22,204 nucleotides of DNA from Saccoglossus kowalevskii (taxonomy: Eukaryota; Hemichordata; Enteropneusta; Harrimaniidae), in assembly GCF_000003605.2 (NCBI RefSeq), contig NW_003132859.1, positions 64,101 to 86,304 on the forward strand, given 5' to 3'. The notes below the pieces were generated by a model, which worked only from the letters and a program-made list of their open reading frames with translations, was not told where the DNA came from and ran no database searches. Positions 7,926 through 17,990 of this stretch are shown piece after piece. Position 1 is the first letter of the stretch; each line of letters begins with the position of its first letter. The position numbers and the translations under genes are program-made.

Positions 7926-8010
7926 TATTACTCACTGTAGTTCAGATCATGGGCGTACTAAAACTTAGTACGTCCATGTTTCGATAAATCTTACTTAGTA
8001 CGGAGTAATG
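7926..8010. repeat. foldback element with a 14-bp hairpin core
   Basis: CATGGGCGTACTAA (7948-7961) and TTAGTACGTCCATG (7965-7978) pair with one mismatch around a 3-base loop. An outer pair, ATTACTC (7927-7933) and GAGTAAT (8003-8009), encloses it, and TTAGTACG occurs once more at about 7995. By simple counting, a stem this long and this close is not expected by chance in 22 kb (well under one). No gene adjoins it. Confidence 0.6.
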
Positions 8011-8231
8011 AAACAGCAATTTCTTCATGTCTCAAAACTCCTATATACATATCAATGTATGCCTGAAATTGCAAAACCTGATCAACTTGCTGTGGTATAA
8101 GGTCGTTGCACTTGTTGAAGTATTTGCGAGCGTGCGCGTGCGCAGTGACTTGGTCGCAAGAACCACTCATTTGCATTCGAAGAATAAATATCGGTGTTGT
8201 TCGCTGCTGCTCCCGCTCTCTGTCTCTCTCT

Positions 8232-8402
8232 CCATATATGTATGTTTTGAATTCTCTGTTAAGAAAACAATTTAATGGCAGGGTGGTCATAGTAGATCGC
8301 GAGCTAGCGACATTTGTTATCCGACGTTCACATTCTGGTTGGCAAAAATGTAAGGAAATGACGCCACAGCGACGGCCTATGCGTGAGCGTAAACAGTCAC
8401 AT
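8232..8402 (+). repeat. dispersed repeat, copy B
   Basis: Second copy of the family described at 525-765, in the same orientation. It keeps the blocks GTCATAGTAGATC (8286-8298), AGCTAGCGACATTTGTTATC and GGCAAAAATGTAAGGAAATG, then ACGCCACAGCGA and CCTATGCGTGAGCGTAAA in order, but lacks about 60 bases between the last two blocks. An NRF1-like GCGCGTGCGC occurs at about 8134-8143, before the copy begins. Confidence 0.55.
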
Positions 8403-8640
8403 TCACCGCGCTTACTGTTTGTTTATATTTTCAATTCGTTCAGCTTGCAGTAGAATCCTGCTAAACTACCATTGTAGTTGTAATTAGGAAATTCGACGAT
8501 TGGTCACTATATCACTCATTAATATATTGATATACTAATAATGCAGGGCTAAATTATTGATTATTAGTTATTGATTATTACGTGTTATCCCAGCAAATCA
8601 TAAAGATCCAATTAATTACGAGACTGTCCATGTGTCATTT

Positions 8641-8676
8641 GTAATATATACTAACGATGACGTCAGTATATATTAC
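8641..8676. repeat. perfect 12-bp hairpin with a CRE in and beside its loop
   Basis: GTAATATATACT (8641-8652) and AGTATATATTAC (8665-8676) are exact reverse complements around a 12-base loop. The loop and the first base of the right arm form TGACGTCA (8658-8665), the palindromic CRE site. A perfect 12-bp stem with so short a loop is not expected by chance in 22 kb of average composition, though AT-rich sequence raises the odds. Confidence 0.6.
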
Positions 8677-9210
8677 CAATAATATTCTTTATGATATGAC
8701 ATATCCAGACTCGAGCTGATGTTATATTCACATTCACCAAAACACCACCATCATGCATTGCGATAACAAATAACGTATTCGAGAGCACGGAATGTGGTTT
8801 GAAAATAGTTATTTCCGATCACGTGTGTTTACCCCCGGAAAGCCGCGTGAATTGCGTGAGAGTTGGGACAATGTGCCACCTATCTCGAAGACAATAAAAC
8901 AGTCTACTGCTGCTCGATTAAAAGTTACAAAATCCACACGATTCATTGACACCAATTAGGGTACTAGGTGATATCGGCAGTATGAGTAAACAAACCATCA
9001 ACAGACAAATCACGATAAAATACACTCCCCGGACAAATGTAAAACATCGGAGCACTCGATTCGTAACATTTTAACGCAATAAAGATGAAATGTAATTTCC
9101 GTGTAACCATAGACACAAAAACGACGCACTTATAAATATGATGTCCAACCAAATTACAAATCTCTTACCGACACATATCATCAAGTGTTCACAAATAAGG
9201 TATACTATTT
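8677..9210. other. unassigned stretch
   Basis: No open frame with recognisable features, no repeat and no RNA gene seen. Confidence 0.4.
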
Positions 9211-9348
9211 AGCGTAAAACTAGGTTCAACCTATCCTATTCTGTTTACGCTATGAACAGATGGGTATCCGCGCTCCATTAAGCGTAATCATGCCACTATA
9301 TCATATGTGATTCACTTAGTTTCCGCTTTGCTAAACCTTAATTACGCT
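9211..9348. repeat. four AGCGTAA boxes in alternating orientation
   Basis: AGCGTAAA or AGCGTAAT occurs at 9211 (plus), 9244-9251 (minus), 9281 (plus) and 9341-9348 (minus). The first two form a 9-bp hairpin, TAGCGTAAA / TTTACGCTA, around an inner TAGGT-TCA-ACCTA hairpin. The second two, AGCGTAAT / ATTACGCT, form another inverted pair; CTCCATTAAGCGTAAT and, read on the minus strand, AATGGAGCGTAAT show that their flanks are also partly related. Could be a nested foldback or a cluster of protein-binding sites. Confidence 0.45.
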
Positions 9349-10137
9349 CCATTCATGGTCGAGATGTACAATGTTCGAACATGTCTATTCCCCGATAAGC
9401 GACAGTCGCATTTTGTTATCTACGGCATGTTCCAGTTTTAAACTATGTCGATTTTATTTAAGATCACGAAATGGATTTATAATAACCAGAGAATATACAC
9501 TTTCCGTTGTCACAAATCAACGATACCCCAAACGTCATTCTGGGGGCAACGACCAGTTCTTGTAATTGCGGTAAACATACTCTAACACGTCTTGCTATAA
9601 TTAGCGACAGAGAGAGTTTCGATCAGGTCTTTTTAACTTTCACGTTCTATTATCACGTGATCTATTACATACCCTGACTCGTGCATAAATTAAACGACAA
9701 GTTGAACTGATTCAGTGTTCAATAATTGCGAATTCTGTTACACAGTGTAATTGCAAAAATCCAAATGGAAAACTTTATATGTGTGTTTATTTACATGTCC
9801 GAGGGCTGTTTTGGAAAATCCATTGTTTGTTTTTGTATGACAATGGCAATGAAGTAAAATCGTATCTTGTCCTCTAAGGCCATAGACCCATCCTTTGAAG
9901 TGGGGGCCACATTACAAAAGACGTCTCTGGCCGTGTTTTAATGCCTCTACTCTGCTTGGTATGGGTACGTGGTTTCAATAACACTACCCTAGGCCATAAA
10001 TGTTGTTATTAATGCTGACCAATCATGTATATGTGATTTATGCTCAACTACGTGCCGCGATTTGTCATTATTGTAAACAAGCTAAAGCACTACTAGTATG
10101 GAGTACATTTCCGATGGTCTCGAAAACAACTTGAAAA
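9349..10137. other. unassigned stretch
   Basis: Mixed AT-rich sequence. A 64-codon plus-strand frame at 9371-9565 has no recognisable features. Nothing else found. Confidence 0.4.
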
Positions 10138-10165
10138 CTACGCCATGAATGAAATAATGGCGTAG
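10138..10165. repeat. perfect 9-bp hairpin
   Basis: CTACGCCAT (10138-10146) and ATGGCGTAG (10157-10165) are exact reverse complements with a 10-base AT-rich loop. About one such stem would be expected by chance in a window of this size, so it may have no function. Confidence 0.4.
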
Positions 10166-10554
10166 AACTCGGTCAGAGTTGCAAGCACAGCAAACAACCA
10201 TGAAATGCTATTCAGCTGTTGTGTGGTGGAACGGGGATTGTGATTTCGACATTGAATTGTCACAAATCTGACGAATGTGTAAGGTAAAGGGCGAGGAAGC
10301 GTAAACGTCTCCAATCAGAATAAGTTATGAGACAGGTAGCCTTGTGTATGGTGCATGGACGGCTCTGTATAAATACACACAATAATTTACCTTGCGTTAC
10401 TTGTTTAATTAAATCCAACTCAAATTATGCGGGATGATGTCTATTTGTCCGCAGTATGGCTCGTATATTTGAACTGGTATATTCCTCCAGCGCGGGGAAA
10501 CGAATTAGCTAAACTTGTGGGAAGCCCGCTCGTTACTTTGCATGGCGATAACAC

Positions 10555-10839
10555 ATGGAACACACACCCCCACATTCAAACGTAATTATATGTTATTACA
10601 GTGATTGTAAATATTGTCTCCACACGTGTTCTAAAACATTCACCAAGGATTGTGAAAACTCCCGTCAAATGCGACATTGGTTTCCTGCATTGTATTTTTT
10701 AACTATGGACTATCTCAACGTATATCACTTGGATGAACTCAAAAGCAAAGGTTCGTTATTAGTCACTGTAAAGTCGCACAGCGGGGTCGTCATACGCACA
10801 GTTGTGCGCAGTGAAAGGAACACCATTGAAGAGTTCTAG
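10555..10839 (+). CDS. uncertain 94-codon open frame
   Basis: An ATG-initiated frame of 94 codons. Its second half, from MDYLNVYHLDELKSKG onward, has a balanced composition and could be coding; the first half is rich in Cys and His. No domain is recognised and there is no signal peptide. No strong splice acceptor or donor was found at its edges. Open frames of this length occur by chance in a window this long, so this is only a candidate. Confidence 0.18.
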   Translation: MEHTPPHSNVIICYYSDCKYCLHTCSKTFTKDCENSRQMRHWFPALYFLTMDYLNVYHLDELKSKGSLLVTVKSHSGVVIRTVVRSERNTIEEF

Positions 10840-12072
10840 TCCAAGCGTAAGTTAAAGTCTCTTTACACCAGGTGTCTTTCATTAATATAATCACTTACTT
10901 GGTAAGAACATTCAATGTGACAAACAATATAGAGGGTGAGTAACCGCTGCTCCTAATATGACGAATGACTTGGGCATATTTGTCATGAGTAGCAGTTCAA
11001 ATGTGTGAATACGCTGACGACACTTGCCGGATGAGACGTTGGTGAATTACCGCTCGCGGCTCGTATTGTGCGCTAAATGAACTGACCTCGACAGTGAATG
11101 TAGGATATTTCCCTGGCCCAAACGGAGATACGACCGGATACACGTACGACATGACTATGTAATATTCTACAGCTGTCTATGCGTAGTTATTTAATAACCT
11201 AGAAATTATTTCCTGCAAAACATTTAACAAGACTGATTTTCCGAAGCCGATTTGTTGGAAAAGTGGGTTGTAGTATATTATACAAATACTCCGCGAACGT
11301 GTCCATGACAATTTAAGGCGGATGTCAGATAGTATTATATTCGGTTATGCTGTCTGCGGTATAATCTAATTATTATAACAATCTGGTCGTCATAGTTACC
11401 CGTATTGCAGCACTTCCACGCCAGGGAATTGCTTCGATCGAAGTAGATACATACACGGACATACAGCGCATGAAATTTGAAATATATTTGCGTATGTTGG
11501 CAGTCAATAAACGATTCCGAAACGATCGAGCAAACTCGATGAATGCAAATATTTACTTAATAAATGGAATAAACGCACAGTCTAAAATGAAAAATAATAC
11601 GACGTGTGCTCGTTTTAATGTCAATTAGACGCGTCTAAGTTTAAGTGTTTTTACCGTGTATTAACAACCAGTGTGACTGAATTGACCCTGTTAGATTGAA
11701 CACCGCGGCAACTTGCCTAATCGACGACGAGCACTCCAATCTGTCAACTAGTAAATAAAACCGTAATTGGAATATTCAGTTAAATAAATTAAAATTAGCA
11801 ATTCAATTGTCCCGAGTAAGGTACAACCTCAAAATATAGTCGTTGAACAAGGGGAACAATTTCGCCGATTTCTCAAAATTTCGGTTTTTAAGTTTTTTTA
11901 CATTTTAGTGTTTTCCCAGTAACGCAACATGTTGTTTTCTCCCGGCTACTTGACACGATAATGTGTGTATGCTATCGTATTAACGGTATCCGTGCATCGA
12001 CTCACCTGTGTATCTTGATTCGAAACAAATAAATAGAGGCACACACTGCTTTGGTCTTGAACAGGTTTCAAC
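10840..12072. other. unassigned stretch
   Basis: No frame above about 60 codons with protein-like features, and no repeat array. The 14-base string CACCGCGGCAACTT at 11701-11714 recurs at 21750-21763 with little flanking similarity. Confidence 0.4.
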
Positions 12073-12175
12073 CTATCAAGTTGTATTACATTTTAAATAG
12101 ACGTTCACTATAGCTTGATAGTCGTCCCGACCGTATATCCAGCGCAGCCGAGTAGTACTGCTATTTACTATACGG
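12073..12175. repeat. two small inverted repeats side by side
   Basis: CTATCAAG / CTTGATAG (12073-12080, 12114-12121), and directly after it CCGTATA / TATACGG (from about 12130 and 12169). Both are perfect but short with loops of about 32 bases, so chance is a fair explanation. They lie about 90-190 bases upstream of the candidate start at 12264. Confidence 0.3.
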
Positions 12176-12263
12176 ATATGTTACAATTGCGGGGTTCGCA
12201 TGCTATAGGCCAAGAGGCGTGTGGGAAAGCGTGACGTATTCGTTTGTTTAACAACTATTTAAA

Positions 12264-12359
12264 ATGGCGCCGTTGCCCTGGCGACTGGCTGACACGTCAA
12301 GAAGCCATGCCCACTTCGTGAAAGACTACCATAAGTCTGTTTTGTACACAGAAACATAG
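12264..12359 (+). CDS. possible short coding frame or first exon, 31 aa
   Basis: AAAATGGCGCCG gives an ATG in a strong start context (A at -3, G at +4). It also resembles the AAnATGGCGGC (YY1-type) element found at the start of many housekeeping genes. The 31-residue frame begins MAPLPWRLADTSR and ends in KSVLYTET before TAG. Composition is protein-like and GC-richer than its surroundings. I recognise no family, and the only donor-like site inside (GTGAAA) is weak. It may be a small protein, a first exon, or chance. Confidence 0.25.
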   Translation: MAPLPWRLADTSRSHAHFVKDYHKSVLYTET

Positions 12360-12728
12360 AAACCATTAGCCGGGTGCGGCGATCGGTCATGTTGGTAAAT
12401 AAAAACAGAAATGCGCGCTGGGACGAAACTTGCGTAAAAAGTGATACCTATGTTTACCATGAACGAGCAATAACGTGAAACAACATATGATTCGATGAAT
12501 GCCGCCATAGATGAAGCAGACACTTGAGACCACGTTAATTATTTAGTAGGTGACGCGTTTTGTCCCCTTCTGTTTCTACACATTTCTGAAAATAGTGTTC
12601 GTGTTATTGAAGAGATCGACACAAAACCACCAAAGTTTGCAAAAGGCGGGGAAAACCAAAATTAAATTATGTTTTGAAAAAGCTGCATAATATAATGTTG
12701 ATTTTTTTTCTTTTCGACACATGACTGA

Positions 12729-12760
12729 CAACAAAACAATAACAACAACAACAACAACGG
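12729..12760. repeat. AAC trinucleotide microsatellite
   Basis: A short run of CAA / AAC units with one or two interruptions, followed by a small TCA-rich tract. Confidence 0.7.
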
Positions 12761-15700
12761 CGAAGTCATCATCATTATCACCATGAAGATAAAATATTAT
12801 TAAAAAACTTGATAGAGGGAACCACAAAAAATGGAGCAATGTCAATTTACCTCAAAACTAAGTGAAAAAAGTATTTCTAGTTTTTCTACTATTGCCTGTC
12901 ATATTTTTAATGGTCAACCTTTAAACTATCTCGACAAATCTGTAGTCTCAGCACGAAATATGTTGTCGACAATGTATTTGTATCTACAAGTAGTTACGTT
13001 ATTGTCGAGAATACATCAATTCGTATGCCCGAGTAGCACTAACATTGAATACAATTGAACAGTAATATGACTGACATCACGCAAACAGGTTGTTATTTTT
13101 TTTACGATATTAACAAGGCGTCAATATATGTGTGTTGCCATGGGAGCCCATTAATCTTGTGCCATGTTATCATTTGAAAAGAAATCGATGAAAATGAAAA
13201 AAACTGTCAGAATCGGGAATCAATATGCTGTTTTCATCGTACGTGCTGTTTTGTGTAACTAACGAATAATGAATGTTGCTATAATACAAGTACTGCTCGC
13301 AGATCACGTCGCCCGCCGATCCTATCTTATCTAAGGCCAACAATATAAATAATTTGTTCCTGGTCATCGCGCGCTCATGGATTATTTCTGTTTTTGTCAA
13401 AAGAAAAGAAAACTGCCGCTCAAAAAACAACTCACACGATGAGATGAATACTTGTTCTATTTGCCTAGCACTCAACACACTGCATGTCATGATTGTCTCA
13501 CTGTACATGCACCGGGTATGAAATGAAGTCAACTATTCAGGCACGTCAAATAGATATCGATAAAAATAACTGACAAGTCTGTTTCCAACAATGTTAACTA
13601 TTACTACGCCCATCATAGTGCATATCGTCTGTCTGCTCTCATCATAAGAGATCTTTATTCTCTACCCGTATTCAAACACTGGCATATAACACCCGACTCG
13701 CCTTCAATCTCTGTAGACGACCATTACGCATTGCCATTGTGTGCGCCACCTTTACAAACCATTTAGAGACGCGAGTGGCGATCACGCAGGGTACACAGAG
13801 AGCATATATCCGACACATTAAGTAGAGACGTTGTATATGGAGACATTGATTTCGGCTATATTGAATTCTTAAATTCTTCTATCGATTCATGTGTTTCCGC
13901 CGTACTCACTCACGCATTAATTTTAAAACAATTATAAGTTTGTTATTGAAACCGACTAGCAAAGAGATAATTATACACTTTATTGATATTTACTCGGTGT
14001 GTGCATTGATCACATTAACCCTTATTTTTAAACACATTCATATATTTATATATATTGAACCTAATGCGTATGACTGGATGCAGTTGTCATAGTTACAATT
14101 ATGTGTGTTCTTTCATTGCAGCGATTTAGTTGTGTGTATATAGAGCGGGTGTGTTCAAATAAATAAGTTGTAATATGGAAATTTATTTTGAGAAATTATA
14201 TTTTGCTTTGATTAAATGCAGCTTGAAGTTTGAACATACATCCCCACGCATACACTGCATTATATTATCAATATAATACAACTAATATTTGTATTTTAGT
14301 CGATATAAATTTCATTAGAGTTATTCTTAATTTCAGTAGAGTTAGTCATGGCACAATTAGATAGGGTAGGGTTACGTGATATGTATACATTTGCATATTA
14401 TCTGTAGTTAGACAACGTGACACAAGAAACAAACGACCCTTACATACCACCTGTTGCACCCAATTCACGCACAGTAGCCATGAACTTGTGAACTTGATAT
14501 GGATCTGTCAAGACTGATCGGAATATTTACTTAGTAGTTACAAGGTATATTACATTGCAGCGTTGCAGCGATAGAGCTGATAGTGATGACACATATCGCG
14601 TCGGGGATCAGCGTTGAAGCCTTTATCTACAGTGCTTAGGAGCTTCTAACAAGCTTGTTTTTCTTTTTAGTAAATATTGTTCCGAGTCATGTCGCGAATT
14701 GATATGTCTTGAATAAAGGTAAATACTGATTGTGTATGCGGAGATTGTGTCGTAAAAGAAAAGTGATTGAGCACATTTCAAACCGACTTGAGTTTGCATA
14801 GTTTGTTTTTACTGCTGTAGACACACTATACACCTACGATATCGTCGTGCTCAGCGTACAGATATGAATTCAAGCTGATACAGAATCAATCCACTATAAA
14901 ATCCGTCTTGTCGTCATATATTTAGTTCCCGGCCACAGTATCGGAGATTTAGGCCGATAGAAACGTATTCAACAGAACATCGAAAACGATATTGAATCTG
15001 CAAAACAAGAGGACGAGTTCGACGAACCCCTTGACAGTTCCCAGTGATAAGAAGGGTGTAATATCTTTCTCCAGTCGTATTAATCACGATTTACGGAATA
15101 CCATATACCGTAACGATCATCACAATACACTGGTCGTGAAAACACAAATCTACCGATTGTTACGAATAATTAACTAGTGTCAGGTCACACTGTACACGCG
15201 AACTCGGTAATTATACATTTATATAGATTTACGTTTTGAACATGAACAAAAGTCTATTGTATAATAATAACATATATAGACCAACCTGTTAGTAACACCC
15301 TTTTTTTAGTAACTTTAAAGCGAAGTTAACTACCGTCGTTCATGCCAAGGTTCCTTAATTTATCGATGTATTTACTACGAGGTTAATGCGCAATGAGTAA
15401 CATACAGGTTGTGTCGATGATTGTCGTTAAAACAGATTACAATATAAATGTACGTGTGTCACGTGACCCAATGATTCGGATAAAACAGGCCGAAGTAGGA
15501 TCAGTGACATCTAGAATTTCACCACTCGAGTGCGGGGACTGGATATAAATAACAGAGAGTCACTGGTATATATTAGAAATGAAAACGTTTTTCAAGCCGG
15601 AATTTTTTTTACAATGTTATTGGCGATTGAAGTCACAGAGCATGGAATAAGACGTCCGATGTCGCAATTGTAACAAGGCGATGACGAGTTACATGGCAAC

Positions 15701-15897
15701 ACAGCAACAACTAAACTACTAAGTGCGAAGCACATAACATTTTGTTTTCTGGTGATCATGTTTATGTTTATGTTTACTAAAAATGGAAACACTGACCATG
15801 GAATAACATGTGTGCAGCGACCCCAGTACGCACCTTGCATTCCTCATCACGACCAGCAACACCTGTGTCGGAGACCTGTGTACCTCGACAACTCTAA
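12761..15897. other. long AT-rich unassigned stretch
   Basis: More than 3 kb with no convincing gene. Open frames of 60-120 codons occur on both strands (the longest, 120 codons, at 13170-13532 minus), but none shows a known domain or splice context. One small hairpin, TAGTAACTT / AAGTTAACTA with one bulge, lies near 15308-15332. No tandem array, RNA gene or transposon end was recognised. Confidence 0.45.
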
Positions 15898-15960
15898 CTG
15901 ACCACAAACCTCGTAGCCCGTGAATCTATCTGTAAATCGTCCGACCAGTTTTTTTTTATA

Positions 15961-16155
15961 CAGTCTGTAATACCTCTAGCGAAAACAATGCTATGGTCAA
16001 TGTTTTATTTCACCATAGTTACCATCCCGTTCTTTGATGCAAATACTGTTCTCACGGCACAGATCAAAGGCACCGCGATGGATAATATCGACACTGAGCA
16101 GAACGTAACAACAACAGACGGACCATTACTTCAGCGGGGGAGGGGGGTTATCTGA
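15961..16155 (+). CDS. possible secreted-peptide frame or first coding exon, 55 aa
   Basis: A poly-T tract ending in TTTTATACAG (AG at 15962-15963) looks like a 3' splice site. The following ATG at 15988 has A at -3 and opens a 55-codon frame to the TGA at 16153-16155. The first residues, MLWSMFYFTIVTIPFF, are strongly hydrophobic and resemble a signal peptide, with possible cleavage after FFDA or TVLTA; no basic residue precedes the core, which is atypical. An N-glycosylation sequon (NVT) lies at about residue 39. The frame ends in a G-rich tract. It could be the N-terminal exon of a secreted or membrane protein continuing to the right. All donor-like GT sites in its second half are in phase 0. 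Confidence 0.28.
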   Translation, partial: QSVIPLAKTMLWSMFYFTIVTIPFFDANTVLTAQIKGTAMDNIDTEQNVTTTDGPLLQRGRGVI

Positions 16156-16427
16156 GATTACTTGTATTTTACTAGTAGTTAAATTGTTTTTATGTTTTTC
16201 ACAAAATATTTGTTTCTTTGTTGATAACAAAACCAGAATAATTCACCCCAGGCATATTAGTCTGTAAGTGGAATTTATGATTCCCACCTATTTGAACATA
16301 ACCCAGGGGATAGTTGATTAATTAAGATGAATAAACAGATTTCAGAAACACTGTAAACTTAGATTGACAGTTTCCCCGTTCGAAAACAAACCTTTTGCAT
16401 ATTTCTATTCTAATTTGTTCATTTCAG

Positions 16428-16532
16428 CACACGCGGGGTTTATCAAAACAATTACTCTCAACCTGGACAATCTGATGTTCACGTTGCCACACAGCACAAC
16501 ATAGAAATTGTTTCCCTGGGTCCCCAGGTTAG
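16428..16532 (+). CDS. candidate internal exon, 105 bp, flanked by splice signals
   Basis: TCTAATTTGTTCATTTCAG (branch-like CTAAT, pyrimidine tract, AG at 16426-16427) precedes it and TTAG followed by GTACGT (GT at 16533-16534) ends it. In the one frame open throughout (from 16429), it encodes about 34 residues, beginning TRGVYQNNYSQPG and ending in NIEIVSLGPQV. The pattern V-x-V, I-x-I, S-x-G-P faintly recalls the first beta strands of Cys-loop ligand-gated channel domains, but the spacing differs by two residues and I would not assign it. Its entry phase does not match the donors of the frame at 15988, so the two are not direct neighbours in one transcript as they stand. Confidence 0.25.
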
Positions 16533-16667
16533 GTACGTATCGCCGCTAGACCCACAAGTATAAACTCAACAATATACGCTTTGTCGTGCATAAAGCATGG
16601 TTACAAACAAAACAAATAAAGAACTACATATAAAAAGAACTAAGCCGTTAAAATTATAGCTGTTTGG

Positions 16668-16797
16668 TAACTACTTATATCATCCCCTTAATACAACTGA
16701 CTGGCGGCGATCGATTTAACGGAGAAATAGCGAAATCTTTCACACAACCTGTTGCTGTTGTTACCTTTGGAATGATCCGAACCCATATAAGTAGTTA
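16668..16797. repeat. 130-bp unit bounded by perfect 13-bp inverted repeats
   Basis: TAACTACTTATAT (16668-16680) and ATATAAGTAGTTA (16785-16797) are exact reverse complements. The span of 130 bases and the TA at both tips would suit a very small MITE with a TA target, but no internal similarity to another copy is seen in the window. Confidence 0.4.
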
Positions 16798-17369
16798 TAA
16801 TTCACTCTGGACAAGCCGGAACATGTGCAATTAGTTTCACACTGTGTACATTACAGTCACAATTATACTGGGAGATCCGCAAATTTAAATGGTAAAGTAC
16901 CACAGATTTAAAAACACAAGTATTGTCCGGTTCATATTTCGACTTTTGTAATTTAACCCGGGAGTAAAATCTCCCGCAGTGTTAAGAAAATCAGGAACTA
17001 TAGAGAAAAAACACCACAATTTTCTCAATCTTTTGAAAGATAATGTTCCACAGAAAATAAGTCCATACAACCCGATAACATACTCTTCTGGTGGAGTAAT
17101 CACATCATGAAACGATATAATTATGAAAGAAGAATTTATCATCATTAACAGGTGGTTGTTAGTCACGTGTCGTGTATTCATTTTGTCATAGTACAATTTC
17201 TTGTCAATAATAATTGGCCAATATCATTCAATTTATCGAGTTCTATACATGGTAGCTACTGTGGACTGTCAATCACTGACACATGACGTGTATAAACAAC
17301 AGTTTTACTCTCACGAATCCGTGGCCTCCATTTTGTTATACATAGAAAAATTATATTGAATCCGTTTAA
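16798..17369. other. unassigned stretch
   Basis: A 103-codon minus-strand frame (16885-17196) has no recognisable domain. A small hairpin, CGGGAG / CTCCCG, lies near 16960-16977. Nothing else supported. Confidence 0.4.
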
Positions 17370-17408
17370 ATGGCTGAACAGACGCACACTGCCCTGAACA
17401 GTACCAGG
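17370..17408 (+). CDS. possible first coding exon, 13 codons
   Basis: ATGGCTGAAC opens a frame reading MAEQTHTALNSTR, which meets a good donor, CCAGG followed by GTATGT (GT at 17409-17410), in phase 0. Read without splicing the frame continues to 45 codons and includes two Cys pairs. Such short coincidences are frequent; no matching downstream exon was identified. Confidence 0.15.
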
Positions 17409-17410
17409 GT

Positions 17411-17990
17411 ATGTAATAAAGTCCTGGAAAGACCTATATGTGAAGTATGTGAACTTGACTTACATTTTAAAACAAGCTCGATATCTAAGATAAACATAAT
17501 TTTATGACACGGCGATTGTTGCCATGGTGATACATAAGGTATCCTGTTGCTAAAGATACTATTCCAATTTGAGATTATTGTATTCTTATTTCTTCAATCA
17601 TAATTGTTTTAATTATTAACTAGATTAATTCGGTATGTACTGTACACGTCACCATTGTTATGGCGTCAGACAATCAATATGATGATATCAAATTCATCAT
17701 CGTCATTCCCGTGTAAATCTACTGAGAGCATACATTATGTGAAAGGAAGTGTCGTCTTTCAACTGATTCATTGTGTGCGTGTTTGAGATGATTGCAGTGT
17801 TTCGTTTGATGTGTTTTAATTGTATTTTGTATTGACAAAGGTCATGTGACTCACTTTCCACTAGATGCTATTAAAACTGATTATTAATAATTACGCTACA
17901 AACACGCCAATTGCAATTGGTTTCTGCAACGAGACTTGCAATTCTAGTTTACGAATATTCTTTAAAATTATTCACAGAACGACTTACACA
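17411..17990. other. unassigned AT-rich stretch before the minisatellite
   Basis: No gene, repeat or RNA found. Confidence 0.4.

Noticed and set aside
13170-13532. 120-codon minus-strand gene
   Set aside because: Composition follows the local AT content, no domain is recognised and no supporting signals flank it.
16515-16528. CCTGGG-TC-CCCAGG as a functional hairpin
   Set aside because: A 2-base loop is too tight to fold well and a 6-bp stem is common by chance.
15992-16532. Two-exon start of a Cys-loop receptor gene
   Set aside because: The donors in the first frame are phase 0 while the second frame needs two bases carried over; the motif resemblance is faint and off by two residues.
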